From CAYOWQ01 sp964407695 (GTDB taxonomy: Bacteria; Planctomycetota; Phycisphaerae; Phycisphaerales; SM1A02): a DNA stretch of 64,000 nucleotides. The translations under genes were made by a program, and so were the position numbers. How positions within the stretch are numbered: position 1 is the first letter of the stretch; the number at the start of each line of letters is the position of its first letter. Location: positions 124,001 through 188,000 of the forward strand of contig CAYOWQ010000003.1 of NCBI GenBank assembly GCA_964407695.1, in the 5' to 3' direction. The notes below the pieces were generated by a model. It was given only the letters and a program-made list of their open reading frames with translations. It did no database searches and had not been told where the DNA came from. This document shows positions 43,824-51,866 of the stretch, piece after piece.

Positions 43824-45482
43824 TCACGTCTGGAGAACGCCGGTGCGATACGGGCCCTGCACTGGAAACTTGGCCGCGATCGTCAGGGCATTGATTACTT
43901 CCTGTCGCGACGATGCCGGTTCAATGATTCGATCAACCCATCCCCGCGCTGCGCCATAGCGAATGTCCTGCTGCTCGTTGTATGAAGCGGTGATGGCCGC
44001 GAGCAGCTTCTGCCGTTCGCCTTCGTCAATCTTCTCGCCCTTTCGTTCTCTCGCGGCCATATCGATCTGCAGCAGCACTCCGGCGGCCTGCGCTGCCCCC
44101 ATCACGCTGCACCGGGCGTTGGGCCAAGCCAGCGTCAGAAATGGATCGAAGGCTCGGCCGCACATCGCGTAGTTTCCCGCGCCATACGACCCGCCCACGA
44201 TGAGCACGATCTTCGGCACGATCGAATTGCTCATCGCATTCACCATCTTGGCGCCAGACCGGATGATCCCGCCCTGCTCACTGTCACGACCAACCATGAA
44301 TCCCGTCGTGTCGTGCAAAAAGACCAGTGGAATCTGCTTCTGGTTGCAATCCATGATGAATCGCGCTGCCTTGTCGGCTGAATCGTCGTAAATCACCGCG
44401 GGCATATTCATCGCCATGCTCGGGCCCGCCTTGCCGCCGGGCATCTTTCGCTGGGTCAGTTTCTTCTGATTGGCGATGATCCCGCAAGGCCACCCCCCGA
44501 TGCGCGCATAAGCGCACACGAGCGATCGTCCATAGTCCGCCCGGTATTCATCAAACGCACCCTCATCAACGATGCATTCGAGCAGTTCCTCGACGTCATA
44601 CTGCTGGCCTGGCTCGGAGCGGAAGATCTCGTACACTTCGTCGGGCTTGCGCTTCGACTTCACCTCAGGAAACGGCGGCTCCGCCGCGACCGGAGCGCTC
44701 TGCACCGCGTGCATCACCGACTTCAGCCTCTTAATGCAAGCTTCATCGTCCGGCTCGCGGAAATCGATCGTGCCCGAAATTTCCGCGTGCATCTGCGCGC
44801 CGCCGAGTTCCTCACTGGAAACCTCCTGGCCGATCGCCGCCTTCACCAGCGCCGGGCCGGCCAGATACAGTCCGCTGCCTTCAGTCATGAGCAACGTGTC
44901 GCACAGCACCGGCAGGTAGCCGCCGCCGGCAACGCAGTTCCCCATGATCGCGGCGATTTGTGGAATCCCGTCGGCCGAGATGACGGCATTATTGCGAAAG
45001 ATCCGCCCAAAGTCGTCCGTGTCCGGGAACACATCCTCCTGAAGTGGAAGGAATACTCCCGAGGAGTCAACGAGGTAGATCAACGGCAATCGCGCACGAT
45101 GAGCGATCGTCTGGGCGCGGATGATCTTCTTGCAGGTCATCGGAAAGAACGCTCCGGCCTTTACCGTGGCATCGTTGGCGATGATCATGCACGGCTTGCC
45201 ACCAACGGTGGCCACCGTGGTCACGACCCCTGCGGAAACAGCACCGCCATAGTCCATGTACATGCCATGGGCGGCGAAAAGCCCGCATTCGAATTCAAAG
45301 GAGCCCTTGTCGATCAATCGGGCAATCCGCTCCCGCGCGGTCAGCCGCCCAAGCCGATGTTGACGCTCGATTCCCGAAGCGCCACCTCCCTGGCGGATGC
45401 GTTCCGATTCGGTTCGGAAGGCGGCAGTCGCTTGCTGAAGGGTGGATGTCGTTGGCGCAGTCATCGGCGGAGCGGCATTCAT
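43824..45482 (-). CDS. Acyl-CoA carboxylase carboxyltransferase (beta) subunit
   Basis: 552-aa biotin-dependent carboxyltransferase of the propionyl-/methylcrotonyl-CoA carboxylase type, moving CO2 from carboxybiotin to an acyl-CoA. Two crotonase-fold halves are seen: the first with GRLTARERIARLIDKGSFEFE, MGNCVAGGGYLPVLCD and a GSGLYLAGPALVKAAIG oxyanion region, the second with FLHDTTGFMVGRDSEQGGIIRSGAKMV and GGSYGAGNYAMCGRAFDP. The GFMVG-x(5)-GGI pattern and length fit methylcrotonyl- or geranyl-type beta subunits better than PccB. No biotin carboxylase/BCCP partner is next to it. TATTCT is 7 nt before the ATG. Confidence 0.9.
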   Translation of the reverse strand: MNAAPPMTAPTTSTLQQATAAFRTESERIRQGGGASGIERQHRLGRLTARERIARLIDKGSFEFECGLFAAHGMYMDYGGAVSAGVVTTVATVGGKPCMIIANDATVKAGAFFPMTCKKIIRAQTIAHRARLPLIYLVDSSGVFLPLQEDVFPDTDDFGRIFRNNAVISADGIPQIAAIMGNCVAGGGYLPVLCDTLLMTEGSGLYLAGPALVKAAIGQEVSSEELGGAQMHAEISGTIDFREPDDEACIKRLKSVMHAVQSAPVAAEPPFPEVKSKRKPDEVYEIFRSEPGQQYDVEELLECIVDEGAFDEYRADYGRSLVCAYARIGGWPCGIIANQKKLTQRKMPGGKAGPSMAMNMPAVIYDDSADKAARFIMDCNQKQIPLVFLHDTTGFMVGRDSEQGGIIRSGAKMVNAMSNSIVPKIVLIVGGSYGAGNYAMCGRAFDPFLTLAWPNARCSVMGAAQAAGVLLQIDMAARERKGEKIDEGERQKLLAAITASYNEQQDIRYGAARGWVDRIIEPASSRQEVINALTIAAKFPVQGPYRTGVLQT

Positions 45483-45489
45483 GCCGCTC

Positions 45490-45495
45490 AGAATA
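45490..45495 (-). promoter_or_regulatory. -10-like hexamer of a probable leaderless promoter (carboxyltransferase)
   Basis: TATTCT on the minus strand, 7 nt before the ATG at 45482, no Shine-Dalgarno. Confidence 0.4.
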
Positions 45496-45532
45496 GCCGC
45501 TCGGCCCGGCCGGTGTCTGGATCGGCACTGAA

Positions 45533-47434
45533 CTAGGCAGCGGCTCGGTCGTCGCTGGCCAGCTTCAGAAGTTCAAGGCATGCGTTGACCAGCTGAACGC
45601 GGTCTATTGGCTTCGTAGAATAGCGATTGCACCCTGCCGCGACGCATCGCTGGGAATCCCCGCTCATGGCATGCGCTGTCAGGGCCAGAATCGGCAGCGT
45701 CGATCCCTTGGCTCGCAGTGATTGGGCAAGGCCGTACCCATCCAATTCCGGCATTTGCATGTCCGTGATCAGGATGTCGCAGGGCGGCGGAGACGCCAGC
45801 GCACTCTCCGTTCGGCCGTCAATGGTCAGTGCCTTCAATGCGTCTCGGCCATTCAGGAAGAGTGATACCGTGGCGCCGGCCCGTTCCAGGTAGTACGCGA
45901 TGAGCTTCTGGTTGTCGAGACCATCCTCAGCCACGAAGATGCGCCTGCCGGCAAGTGGGCGACCATCGAGCGACTTCGCGGCCGACGCGGCCGGGATTGA
46001 CATCGCCGGCGACCCCCTCGGGCTGCCGGCATCAATTGTCAGCGAGAAAACACTGCCGCGACCCGGCTCGCTGACCACGCTGATATCGCCCCCAAGCATT
46101 TCGGCGAGTGTCTTGCTGATCCGAAGCCCCAATCCGGTCCCGCCAAACCGGCGGGTCGTGCCCGATTCGGCCTGTGTGAACGCCTGGAAGAGTCGACTGA
46201 GCTGATCCAAAGAAAGTCCGATGCCGGTGTCTTCAACAGCGATATGAAGTTGATTTCGATGGAACGGCGGTCGATCCCTGATCTCGACTCGGATGAGCAC
46301 GCCGCCGGTCTCCGTGAACTTGATGGCATTGCCCACGAGGTTGACCAGAATCTGTTTGAGCCGTACCGGGTCGCTGCAGATGGACGTCGGAATTGGGCCG
46401 GTGACCTTCAGCTCAAGCCGAATGTTCTTTGCCTTGGCCTTGACCTCCATGAGTGCCATGACGTCCTTGAGCAGGAGGTCAAGATTCATCGGTATCCGTT
46501 CCACCGTCATCTTGCCTGCCTCGATCTTCGACAGATCCAGGATGTCATTGATCAAGGTCAGCAGGTGTTCGCCATTGCGCCGAATCGTGTCAAGATGGGC
46601 CTTTCGTGACTCAGCGTCGAGGTCAAGCTCATCCTCGGCAAGAATGTCCGCATAGCCGAGGATCGACGTCATCGGCGTCCGGATCTCGTGGCTCATGTTG
46701 GCAAGAAATTCACTCTTGGCGTCGTTGGCACTCTCCGAGAGTTGTCGCAACCGCTCCACCTCCACCGTGCGCTCGGCCACGAGGCGCTCGAGTTCCACGG
46801 TTCGTGATGCCGTCGCCTCCCGCAACTGCCGGCCCAGTCGCTCGCTGGCGAAGACACTCCTGAACTGCCTGAGATTGCAGCAGAATCGCCATGAAAACAC
46901 GTTGAGAACCAGGAGAAACGCCGCCAGGAGTCGATACGCAGGCCACACGAACATGACGATCGACATGGCGTAACCACACACCGCACAGAAGAGAAAGATC
47001 GCCGCCAGGTCGAAGAGTCGCGGATTTCTGTCCGTGCGTTCCTCACCGAAATAGGAACGCATCCAGAAGATGAATATTCGGAGATAGGCGAGAATCACTC
47101 CAGCGGTCAGGACCAGCAATGTAATGATCCATGGCCAGTCGCTTTCCCCGGTTGGTGTTCCAAGGCAGTGTGTGCGCGGCATATACCAGCCGTCGCCCGT
47201 GAAAAAGTCAATGAAGGCGTTGCCCACATAGGAGGGTCCATGGTCCGAGGTCGGGCATCCGCAATCTGTGCCCCGCTGGACTTCATGCAGCGCCTCCCCG
47301 GTCGCAACGTCATGAGGGGCCGCCCAACCAGGGCCGGCGATGGCGAGTGCGGCGACGACCACGATCGTGAGCATCGCCGCGCAGGCATGGCGAGTCAGTA
47401 TTTGCCTGGTGTCAGCCTTTGTGGCGATGAGCAC
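45533..47434 (-). CDS. Hybrid sensor histidine kinase
   Basis: 633 aa. The GTG at 47434 has GGAG about 10 nt upstream. Signal-anchor helix, then a short extracytoplasmic Cys-containing loop (TDCGCPTSDHG and GWYMPRTHC), three more membrane helices, a coiled coil (RTVELERLVAERTVEVERLRQL), HisKA with the phospho-acceptor in ANMSHEIRTPMTSILGYADIL, and an HATPase with NLVGNAIKFTETGG, DTGIGL and GGTGLGLRIS. A C-terminal receiver has the acceptor Asp in ILITDMQMPELDGYG and Lys in STKPID. The M-P-x-x-H-C loop recalls a membrane-proximal motif seen in other planctomycete kinases; it may bind a metal or heme. It lies upstream of no regulator but next to a second kinase on the same strand. Confidence 0.9.
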   Translation of the reverse strand: MLIATKADTRQILTRHACAAMLTIVVVAALAIAGPGWAAPHDVATGEALHEVQRGTDCGCPTSDHGPSYVGNAFIDFFTGDGWYMPRTHCLGTPTGESDWPWIITLLVLTAGVILAYLRIFIFWMRSYFGEERTDRNPRLFDLAAIFLFCAVCGYAMSIVMFVWPAYRLLAAFLLVLNVFSWRFCCNLRQFRSVFASERLGRQLREATASRTVELERLVAERTVEVERLRQLSESANDAKSEFLANMSHEIRTPMTSILGYADILAEDELDLDAESRKAHLDTIRRNGEHLLTLINDILDLSKIEAGKMTVERIPMNLDLLLKDVMALMEVKAKAKNIRLELKVTGPIPTSICSDPVRLKQILVNLVGNAIKFTETGGVLIRVEIRDRPPFHRNQLHIAVEDTGIGLSLDQLSRLFQAFTQAESGTTRRFGGTGLGLRISKTLAEMLGGDISVVSEPGRGSVFSLTIDAGSPRGSPAMSIPAASAAKSLDGRPLAGRRIFVAEDGLDNQKLIAYYLERAGATVSLFLNGRDALKALTIDGRTESALASPPPCDILITDMQMPELDGYGLAQSLRAKGSTLPILALTAHAMSGDSQRCVAAGCNRYSTKPIDRVQLVNACLELLKLASDDRAAA

Positions 47435-47540
47435 GATCGTGGCTCCGCAACTCGTTCGTCAATCTCGGCGGCCATGGCCGGAATCAACCGACGAACCGAT
47501 TTCGGTATCGGCGAAGCAGGGAGCCCGGTTAAAGGCAACA

Positions 47541-49085
47541 TCATGCCCAGTTCTCGGACGCTGACGTCTGTGACGCCAGTGACGGCGGTGCTGCAGAGTG
47601 CGAGGAGATGACGCCGGGCCGACCCGCGATGGTAAGACTCGGCTTCTCCAGCCTCAGACGCAGCGTGTGCTGAGCCCCGGACTCCGTCAGCGCCATCGCC
47701 GCCGAGCCCCGGAGGTCACTTGACACCAGACCCGAGATGAGGGGTATCGAGGCCGATGCAATTTCCGTCGATTTCCGGGCCGGCCCGCAACGGTCGAGCC
47801 AGGTCAAGGAGACGTCTGTGCCGTCAGGCCATTCCGTTGCGGTCCATCGAACATCGATCTCCGGTGATCGCTCGTTGGCGGCGGCGCGGGCCAGCGCATC
47901 GGTCAACAGTTCGTGGAAGATCATGCTGACGGCGGTAACCTGGTCAGCCACCACACCCACGGAGGGTCCATCGCTCGTCATGCGCCCGACTTCGCCCTCG
48001 GTCAGGATGTTTCGAATGATGGCCCCGAATTCGATGGGTTGCCAGCGATGACTCGACAGTTGATCATGCACCTTGGCCATCGCCCGCACTTTTCCCCCGA
48101 TGGAGGCGATGAAATCGGTCAACTCGGTCGACGTTCCCCGACCGATCTCAAGTAGTGAAAGAAGGCTGGCCAGGTTGTTTCGCACCCGGTGATCGAGTTC
48201 CCGATACAGCAGGCGATTCAGTTCAATCCGGGCCTGCAGGGCCTCCTGGCTCTGGCGAAGTTCCGTCACATCGCTCATGCCGCCGATCATTCGGTTTGCC
48301 TTGCCGGAAGCATCGAGAAGAAACGAGCCGCGATCAAGCACCGTGGCATAGGTTGCGTCAGTCCGGCGATACTTGTACTCGCTGCACCATTCCTTCTGCC
48401 CGGAGTCAATGGCTCCTCTCAACTCGGCCTCCACCCGCTGTCGGTCGTCCGGATGAACCTGGTCCAGCCAGGTCTTGAACGTCGCTACTCCGTCCTCCGG
48501 CACGTGGCCGTAACGCTGCTGCGACGGCGGATTCCACCAGACCCGATCGGTCTGAAGGTCCCATTCATAGATGGCGTCATTCGTCGCATCGGCAATCAGG
48601 TGATACCGGCGATTGCTCGCAATCACGGCCATCTGGGCGCGGCGCTGTTCGTTCAGGTAGTGGCGGGTCAGCACCGCCAGCAGTGCCCCGGTCACCACCA
48701 TGAACATCACACCCTTGATGATGTTGATCTGGAGGAGCTTGTCCGGTGAATCTCGATAGATCGCACCGACGACCGTATCGGACACGAAGAGATACGTGAC
48801 CGTGACCACCACGTACACGACGGCAATACGGATCGGGATACGCCATCCACCATCGTGGTTGCGCGTGCCGTCAGGTTCGTCGGCCGATTCGGCGTCCGAC
48901 TCGGTTCCGGATCCAATTTCGGCCCTGGCTCTCGACCTGGTTCCGGCTGCAGTCCCGCCGCCGGGCGATGTATCGGCGTGGTGCAGCCTGCAGAAACGCA
49001 TCGCTCCAAGAATCGTGCCCACCGCCACGGGCGGAGCCATTGCACTGTCATTCCATCGACGCGGTCGTCGTGATCGTCCCAGCAC
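47541..49085 (-). CDS. PAS-domain sensor kinase, HisKA_2/HWE type
   Basis: 514 aa. AAGGGAGG lies just upstream of two adjacent GTG codons (49088 and 49085); the second has the better spacing. A basic/acidic cytoplasmic leader of about 75 residues, two membrane helices (IPIRIAVVYVVVTVTYLFVS and GVMFMVVTGALLAVLTRHY) around a short loop, a PAS fold with YEWDLQTDRVWW and HPDDRQRVEAELR, a PAC motif, and HisKA_2 with ELDHRVRNNLASLLSLLEIG. The ATPase domain is weak: the N-box reads ELLTDALARAAA rather than ELxTNAxKHG, and no clear G-box is visible. Kinase activity may therefore be altered. Paired with the hybrid kinase 106 bp downstream. Confidence 0.8.
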   Translation of the reverse strand: MLGRSRRPRRWNDSAMAPPVAVGTILGAMRFCRLHHADTSPGGGTAAGTRSRARAEIGSGTESDAESADEPDGTRNHDGGWRIPIRIAVVYVVVTVTYLFVSDTVVGAIYRDSPDKLLQINIIKGVMFMVVTGALLAVLTRHYLNEQRRAQMAVIASNRRYHLIADATNDAIYEWDLQTDRVWWNPPSQQRYGHVPEDGVATFKTWLDQVHPDDRQRVEAELRGAIDSGQKEWCSEYKYRRTDATYATVLDRGSFLLDASGKANRMIGGMSDVTELRQSQEALQARIELNRLLYRELDHRVRNNLASLLSLLEIGRGTSTELTDFIASIGGKVRAMAKVHDQLSSHRWQPIEFGAIIRNILTEGEVGRMTSDGPSVGVVADQVTAVSMIFHELLTDALARAAANERSPEIDVRWTATEWPDGTDVSLTWLDRCGPARKSTEIASASIPLISGLVSSDLRGSAAMALTESGAQHTLRLRLEKPSLTIAGRPGVISSHSAAPPSLASQTSASENWA

Positions 49086-49200
49086 CACGAGCCTCCCTTC
49101 GATTCAGTGCAGTTAACAACGCGCACCGACCCGTGTCAACAACGTACTTTCTTTCACAGGTCCTGCACCTGATGATGGCCCGGCCGATCACCGTCCGGGT

Positions 49201-50127
49201 CTATCCCGGGGGACAAGCCCCCCAGGCCGAAAGGAGCAATCCCAGATCAGCCCCGTCCGTTTGCCCGTCCCCAGAAAGGTCGCCGATGGTTGAGTTCTGC
49301 CACTCAGACAGCAGCAGCCCAAGGTCAGCGCCGTCAACGACGCCGTCATTCGTGAGGTCAGCAACGCACGAGTCTTCCCGGGGATTGTCGTCGTCGATCA
49401 CGAGCATTCCGCGGGGCATCGGCCCGGAATTCTCCAATGACCAATTTGCCGGATTCGCCATGGCCGCAAGCCATTCAGATTTGCTCCCTGACTTCAGCGC
49501 ATCCGTCTTGAATGTCAGGACATGCTGGAACGAAAGCTTCGTGAGCGTCACCGCCGTTCCGGCAACCACAGACAATCCCGGCGGCACATCTCCCGTCGAC
49601 GCCGTCACCGCCGGTTCGAACGCCCCGGAATCATCGAACACAAACAGGTGCTTCGAAGCCTCAAGCAAGGGGTTCGACTCGTCGGGCGCCTGAAAGGCAC
49701 ACACCTGGTCCACCGAATCCTGCGGCAGCACCAGAGAGCTGTAGGTGCCATTCGAGGTCTGGCCGATCACGCCGGAAACCGTCCACTCCCAGTTGGAACC
49801 CACCAGCGTCTTCGTATCGATGATCTGGCCCCGGGGAATGAATGCGGTGGCCGTGAATTTCAGCAATGTCTCCAACCCGTTTCCGTCATCCTCGCTGGCT
49901 CCTCGATACATTGAACCGGTCCAGCCATTGTCCGTGAAATACACCATGGTTCCGGCTGGAATATCCGCAAGCGCCACGATCGCAATCACATCCTGCGGCG
50001 GACAATTGTCGCACCAACCGATGACCGCAATGTCACCCGCGTCCAGGTTCACCTGTCCAGCGGCAGGCCATGCGCCGACAGTGGCACCCAGCACCGCCAT
50101 CCCGACCCACCTCGAAGTTCGACTCAT
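49201..50127 (-). CDS. Secreted protein with C-terminal dockerin-like repeats
   Basis: 308 aa. The start at 50127 has GGGAGG upstream and a signal peptide (MSRTSRWVGMAVLGATVGAWPAAGQ). The body, opening AGDIAVIGWCDNCPPQDVIAIVALADIPAGTMVYFTDNGW, resembles the N-terminal module of many large bacterial surface proteins that begin with the I-x-x-I-x-F/Y-T-D-x-G-W theme (lamin-tail-like neighbours); function unknown. Two dockerin-like modules close the protein (DLTNDGVVDGADLGLLLSEW and DLSGDGQTDGADLGLLLSAW), near copies of those at 4720-4883. This suggests a shared surface-attachment or sorting system. Confidence 0.75.
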   Translation of the reverse strand: MSRTSRWVGMAVLGATVGAWPAAGQVNLDAGDIAVIGWCDNCPPQDVIAIVALADIPAGTMVYFTDNGWTGSMYRGASEDDGNGLETLLKFTATAFIPRGQIIDTKTLVGSNWEWTVSGVIGQTSNGTYSSLVLPQDSVDQVCAFQAPDESNPLLEASKHLFVFDDSGAFEPAVTASTGDVPPGLSVVAGTAVTLTKLSFQHVLTFKTDALKSGSKSEWLAAMANPANWSLENSGPMPRGMLVIDDDNPREDSCVADLTNDGVVDGADLGLLLSEWQNSTIGDLSGDGQTDGADLGLLLSAWGACPPG

Positions 50128-50237
50128 GAGCAACCTCCCGTGTTGATGCGGAGAAGGTAGCACTGGAGTTGATGGGCTTCAACACCCGGGGTTCACGCTA
50201 TTCGCACCTTCACGATCAAAGAGTTAATCTGGGTGAA

Positions 50238-50882
50238 GTGTCGACTCCAACCATTCTCTGCGCGCTTTCGTTTGAGGCCCGCCGTCTTTCGCGCAGGCTC
50301 CGAATCCCAATTCAAATCTGCGGCCCCGGCGAAACCGGCATTCGTCGCTGGTCCTCGGGCCCCTCGGAGCGGCAGCCCGATCGTGGATCCACCGTGATTC
50401 TGGCTGGTGTCGCCGGAGCGCTGACCGATCGATTTCGACCCGGTATGGCCGGTGTCATCTCCGAGATCGCCCTTCCGGACGGACGCACCCTCGTCCCCGC
50501 CCTGAAAATCCCCGGAGGCCAGCCGATTCGCCTGACGAGCAGCCGCCACCTGATCTCCTCGCCGCTGAGAAAACGCGACCTCGCCTCGTCCACGCAAGCC
50601 GACCTGGTGGATATGGAGGGAGTTGCCTTTGCCCAGGTCGCCATGCAGCGCGGTTGGCATTGGGGGGTCGTTCGAGGCGCTGGCGATGCGCTGTCCGATC
50701 GTCTCCCACCGCAAATGGAAAACTGGATCGATCCCGCCGGCCGCACACGCATCGGTGCGGCCATGGCCTATCTCCTCTCCCATCCTCATATGATCCCCGA
50801 CGTGCTGCGGATTTCTCGCCAATCAAGCTTGGCGCTCGACTCCGTGGCTTCGCTGGTCGCCAGTCTTTTGCGTCAGGGATGA
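50238..50882 (+). CDS. Nucleoside phosphorylase-like protein (MTAN/HpnG/futalosine-hydrolase superfamily)
   Basis: 214 aa from the GTG at 50238; an earlier TTG frame extension is unlikely. Opening TPTILCALSFEARRLSRRL matches the E-A/E-x-x-x-L opening of the PNP_UDP_1 family, and ILAGVAGAL the glycine loop. ADLVDMEGVAFAQVAMQRGWHWGVVRGAGDALSDRLP is the substrate-binding M-E-x-x-A and R-x-x-x-D region. It resembles HpnG-type phosphorylases of hopanoid clusters and futalosine hydrolases. It could cooperate with the UbiD-like enzyme in menaquinone synthesis, but nothing here decides it. It overlaps nadD by 4 bp. Confidence 0.65.
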   Translation: MSTPTILCALSFEARRLSRRLRIPIQICGPGETGIRRWSSGPSERQPDRGSTVILAGVAGALTDRFRPGMAGVISEIALPDGRTLVPALKIPGGQPIRLTSSRHLISSPLRKRDLASSTQADLVDMEGVAFAQVAMQRGWHWGVVRGAGDALSDRLPPQMENWIDPAGRTRIGAAMAYLLSHPHMIPDVLRISRQSSLALDSVASLVASLLRQG

Positions 50883-51529
50883 GCGACAAGAACCAACAAC
50901 TCCTCGTCTGCGGCGGCACCTTTGATCCGCCCCATCGCGCCCATGTCATCCTGCCGGGCCTCGCCGCCCTGAAACTCGGCTGCTCGCAACTCATCTACAT
51001 TCCCGCGGCCGTGAACCCGCTGAAAACAGCTCATCCTCCGGCATCCGGCCGCGACCGAATTCGAATGCTCGAACTGCTTCTGCTGGAGGAACCGCCCAAG
51101 GTTGCCTGGGAGATCAACGCGATGGAAATCGAACGCGGCGGCCCAAGTTTCACGGTCGACACGCTCGAAGCGCTCGCATTGCAACACGCACCGGGAACGA
51201 AGGTTCACTTCGTGATCGGCGCTGATGCCGCCATTGAGTTTCGCCGTTGGAAGCGCTGGCCTCGAATTCTCGAGCTGGCCACCCCGGCGGTGCTGCTTCG
51301 CCCGCCGTGGACGCGCGCATCATTGATCGCTCACCTCGTTGAGTGGAATCCCGCGGAACGCGAGCGGTGGGCGGAGTGGATCGTCGACGGCCTGCCCCTG
51401 CTGGATGAAAGCGCATCGGACGTCCGGGCCGATGTCGCCGCGGGTCGCTGGAAGGAAGTTACCCGCGCAGTGGGCCCGGCCGTGGCCGGCTTCATTCGTG
51501 CCAACCATCTTTACGGCGCGGTCGGCTGA
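50879..51529 (+). CDS. nadD: Nicotinate-nucleotide adenylyltransferase NadD
   Basis: Transfers AMP to nicotinate mononucleotide in NAD synthesis. The start at 50879 overlaps the upstream stop (ATGA). CGGTFDPPHRAHVILP holds the G-x-F-D-P-x-H nucleotidyltransferase motif; VHFVIGADAAIEFRRWKRW is the NadD-specific region. The usual I-S-S-T-x-I-R is degenerate here (SASDVRADVAAG), though the R remains. 216 aa. Its 3' end overlaps the opposing lipoprotein gene by 19 bp. Confidence 0.88.
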   Translation: MSDKNQQLLVCGGTFDPPHRAHVILPGLAALKLGCSQLIYIPAAVNPLKTAHPPASGRDRIRMLELLLLEEPPKVAWEINAMEIERGGPSFTVDTLEALALQHAPGTKVHFVIGADAAIEFRRWKRWPRILELATPAVLLRPPWTRASLIAHLVEWNPAERERWAEWIVDGLPLLDESASDVRADVAAGRWKEVTRAVGPAVAGFIRANHLYGAVG

Positions 51530-51837
51530 CCCGGCGGGCCAAGGATCACATCATTGCCCCCGAGGTCAACGATGACACTTCCCTTGGGAAGCCCATAGAT
51601 CCCGGTATGGTCCTTCTGCCGCAGTTTCACGCTGCAGGCGGTCCCGTCCACGGTGTACGCCACCCCGTCGAACAGGACCGTCCGATGCTCGCTCACCAGG
51701 TTGTAAAGCTCCAGGATGTCGCCCCGGTAGAGAACCCGTTCCTCGCCCGCTTTGGCCACGTAATCGCCGGAGGTCTGGCATCCGGCAACGAGAGCCGCAA
51801 TGGCAAGGCAGAGGATACCGAAGCATCGTCGCATCAT
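51511..51837 (-). CDS. Small lipoprotein, unknown function
   Basis: 108 aa. Signal peptide MMRRCFGILCLAIAALVAGC with a standard lipobox (LVAGC). The mature part contains EERVLYRGDILELYNLVSEHRTVLFDGVAYTVDG and ends GGNDVILGPPGQP, possibly a beta-sandwich. No known family. TAGCCT lies 7 nt before the first ATG. Divergent from rimO, whose TACCAT overlaps it on the other strand. Convergent overlap with nadD. Confidence 0.75.
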   Translation of the reverse strand: MMRRCFGILCLAIAALVAGCQTSGDYVAKAGEERVLYRGDILELYNLVSEHRTVLFDGVAYTVDGTACSVKLRQKDHTGIYGLPKGSVIVDLGGNDVILGPPGQPTAP

Positions 51838-51844
51838 GGGTGAC

Positions 51845-51854
51845 AGGCTACCAT
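51845..51854. promoter_or_regulatory. Overlapping divergent -10-like hexamers (lipoprotein and rimO)
   Basis: On the minus strand TAGCCT (51845-51850) is 7 nt before the lipoprotein ATG at 51837. On the plus strand TACCAT (51849-51854) is 12 nt before the rimO ATG at 51867. The two hexamers share two bases, so the promoters would compete. Confidence 0.35.
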
Positions 51855-51866
51855 CACGGTCCCCCG

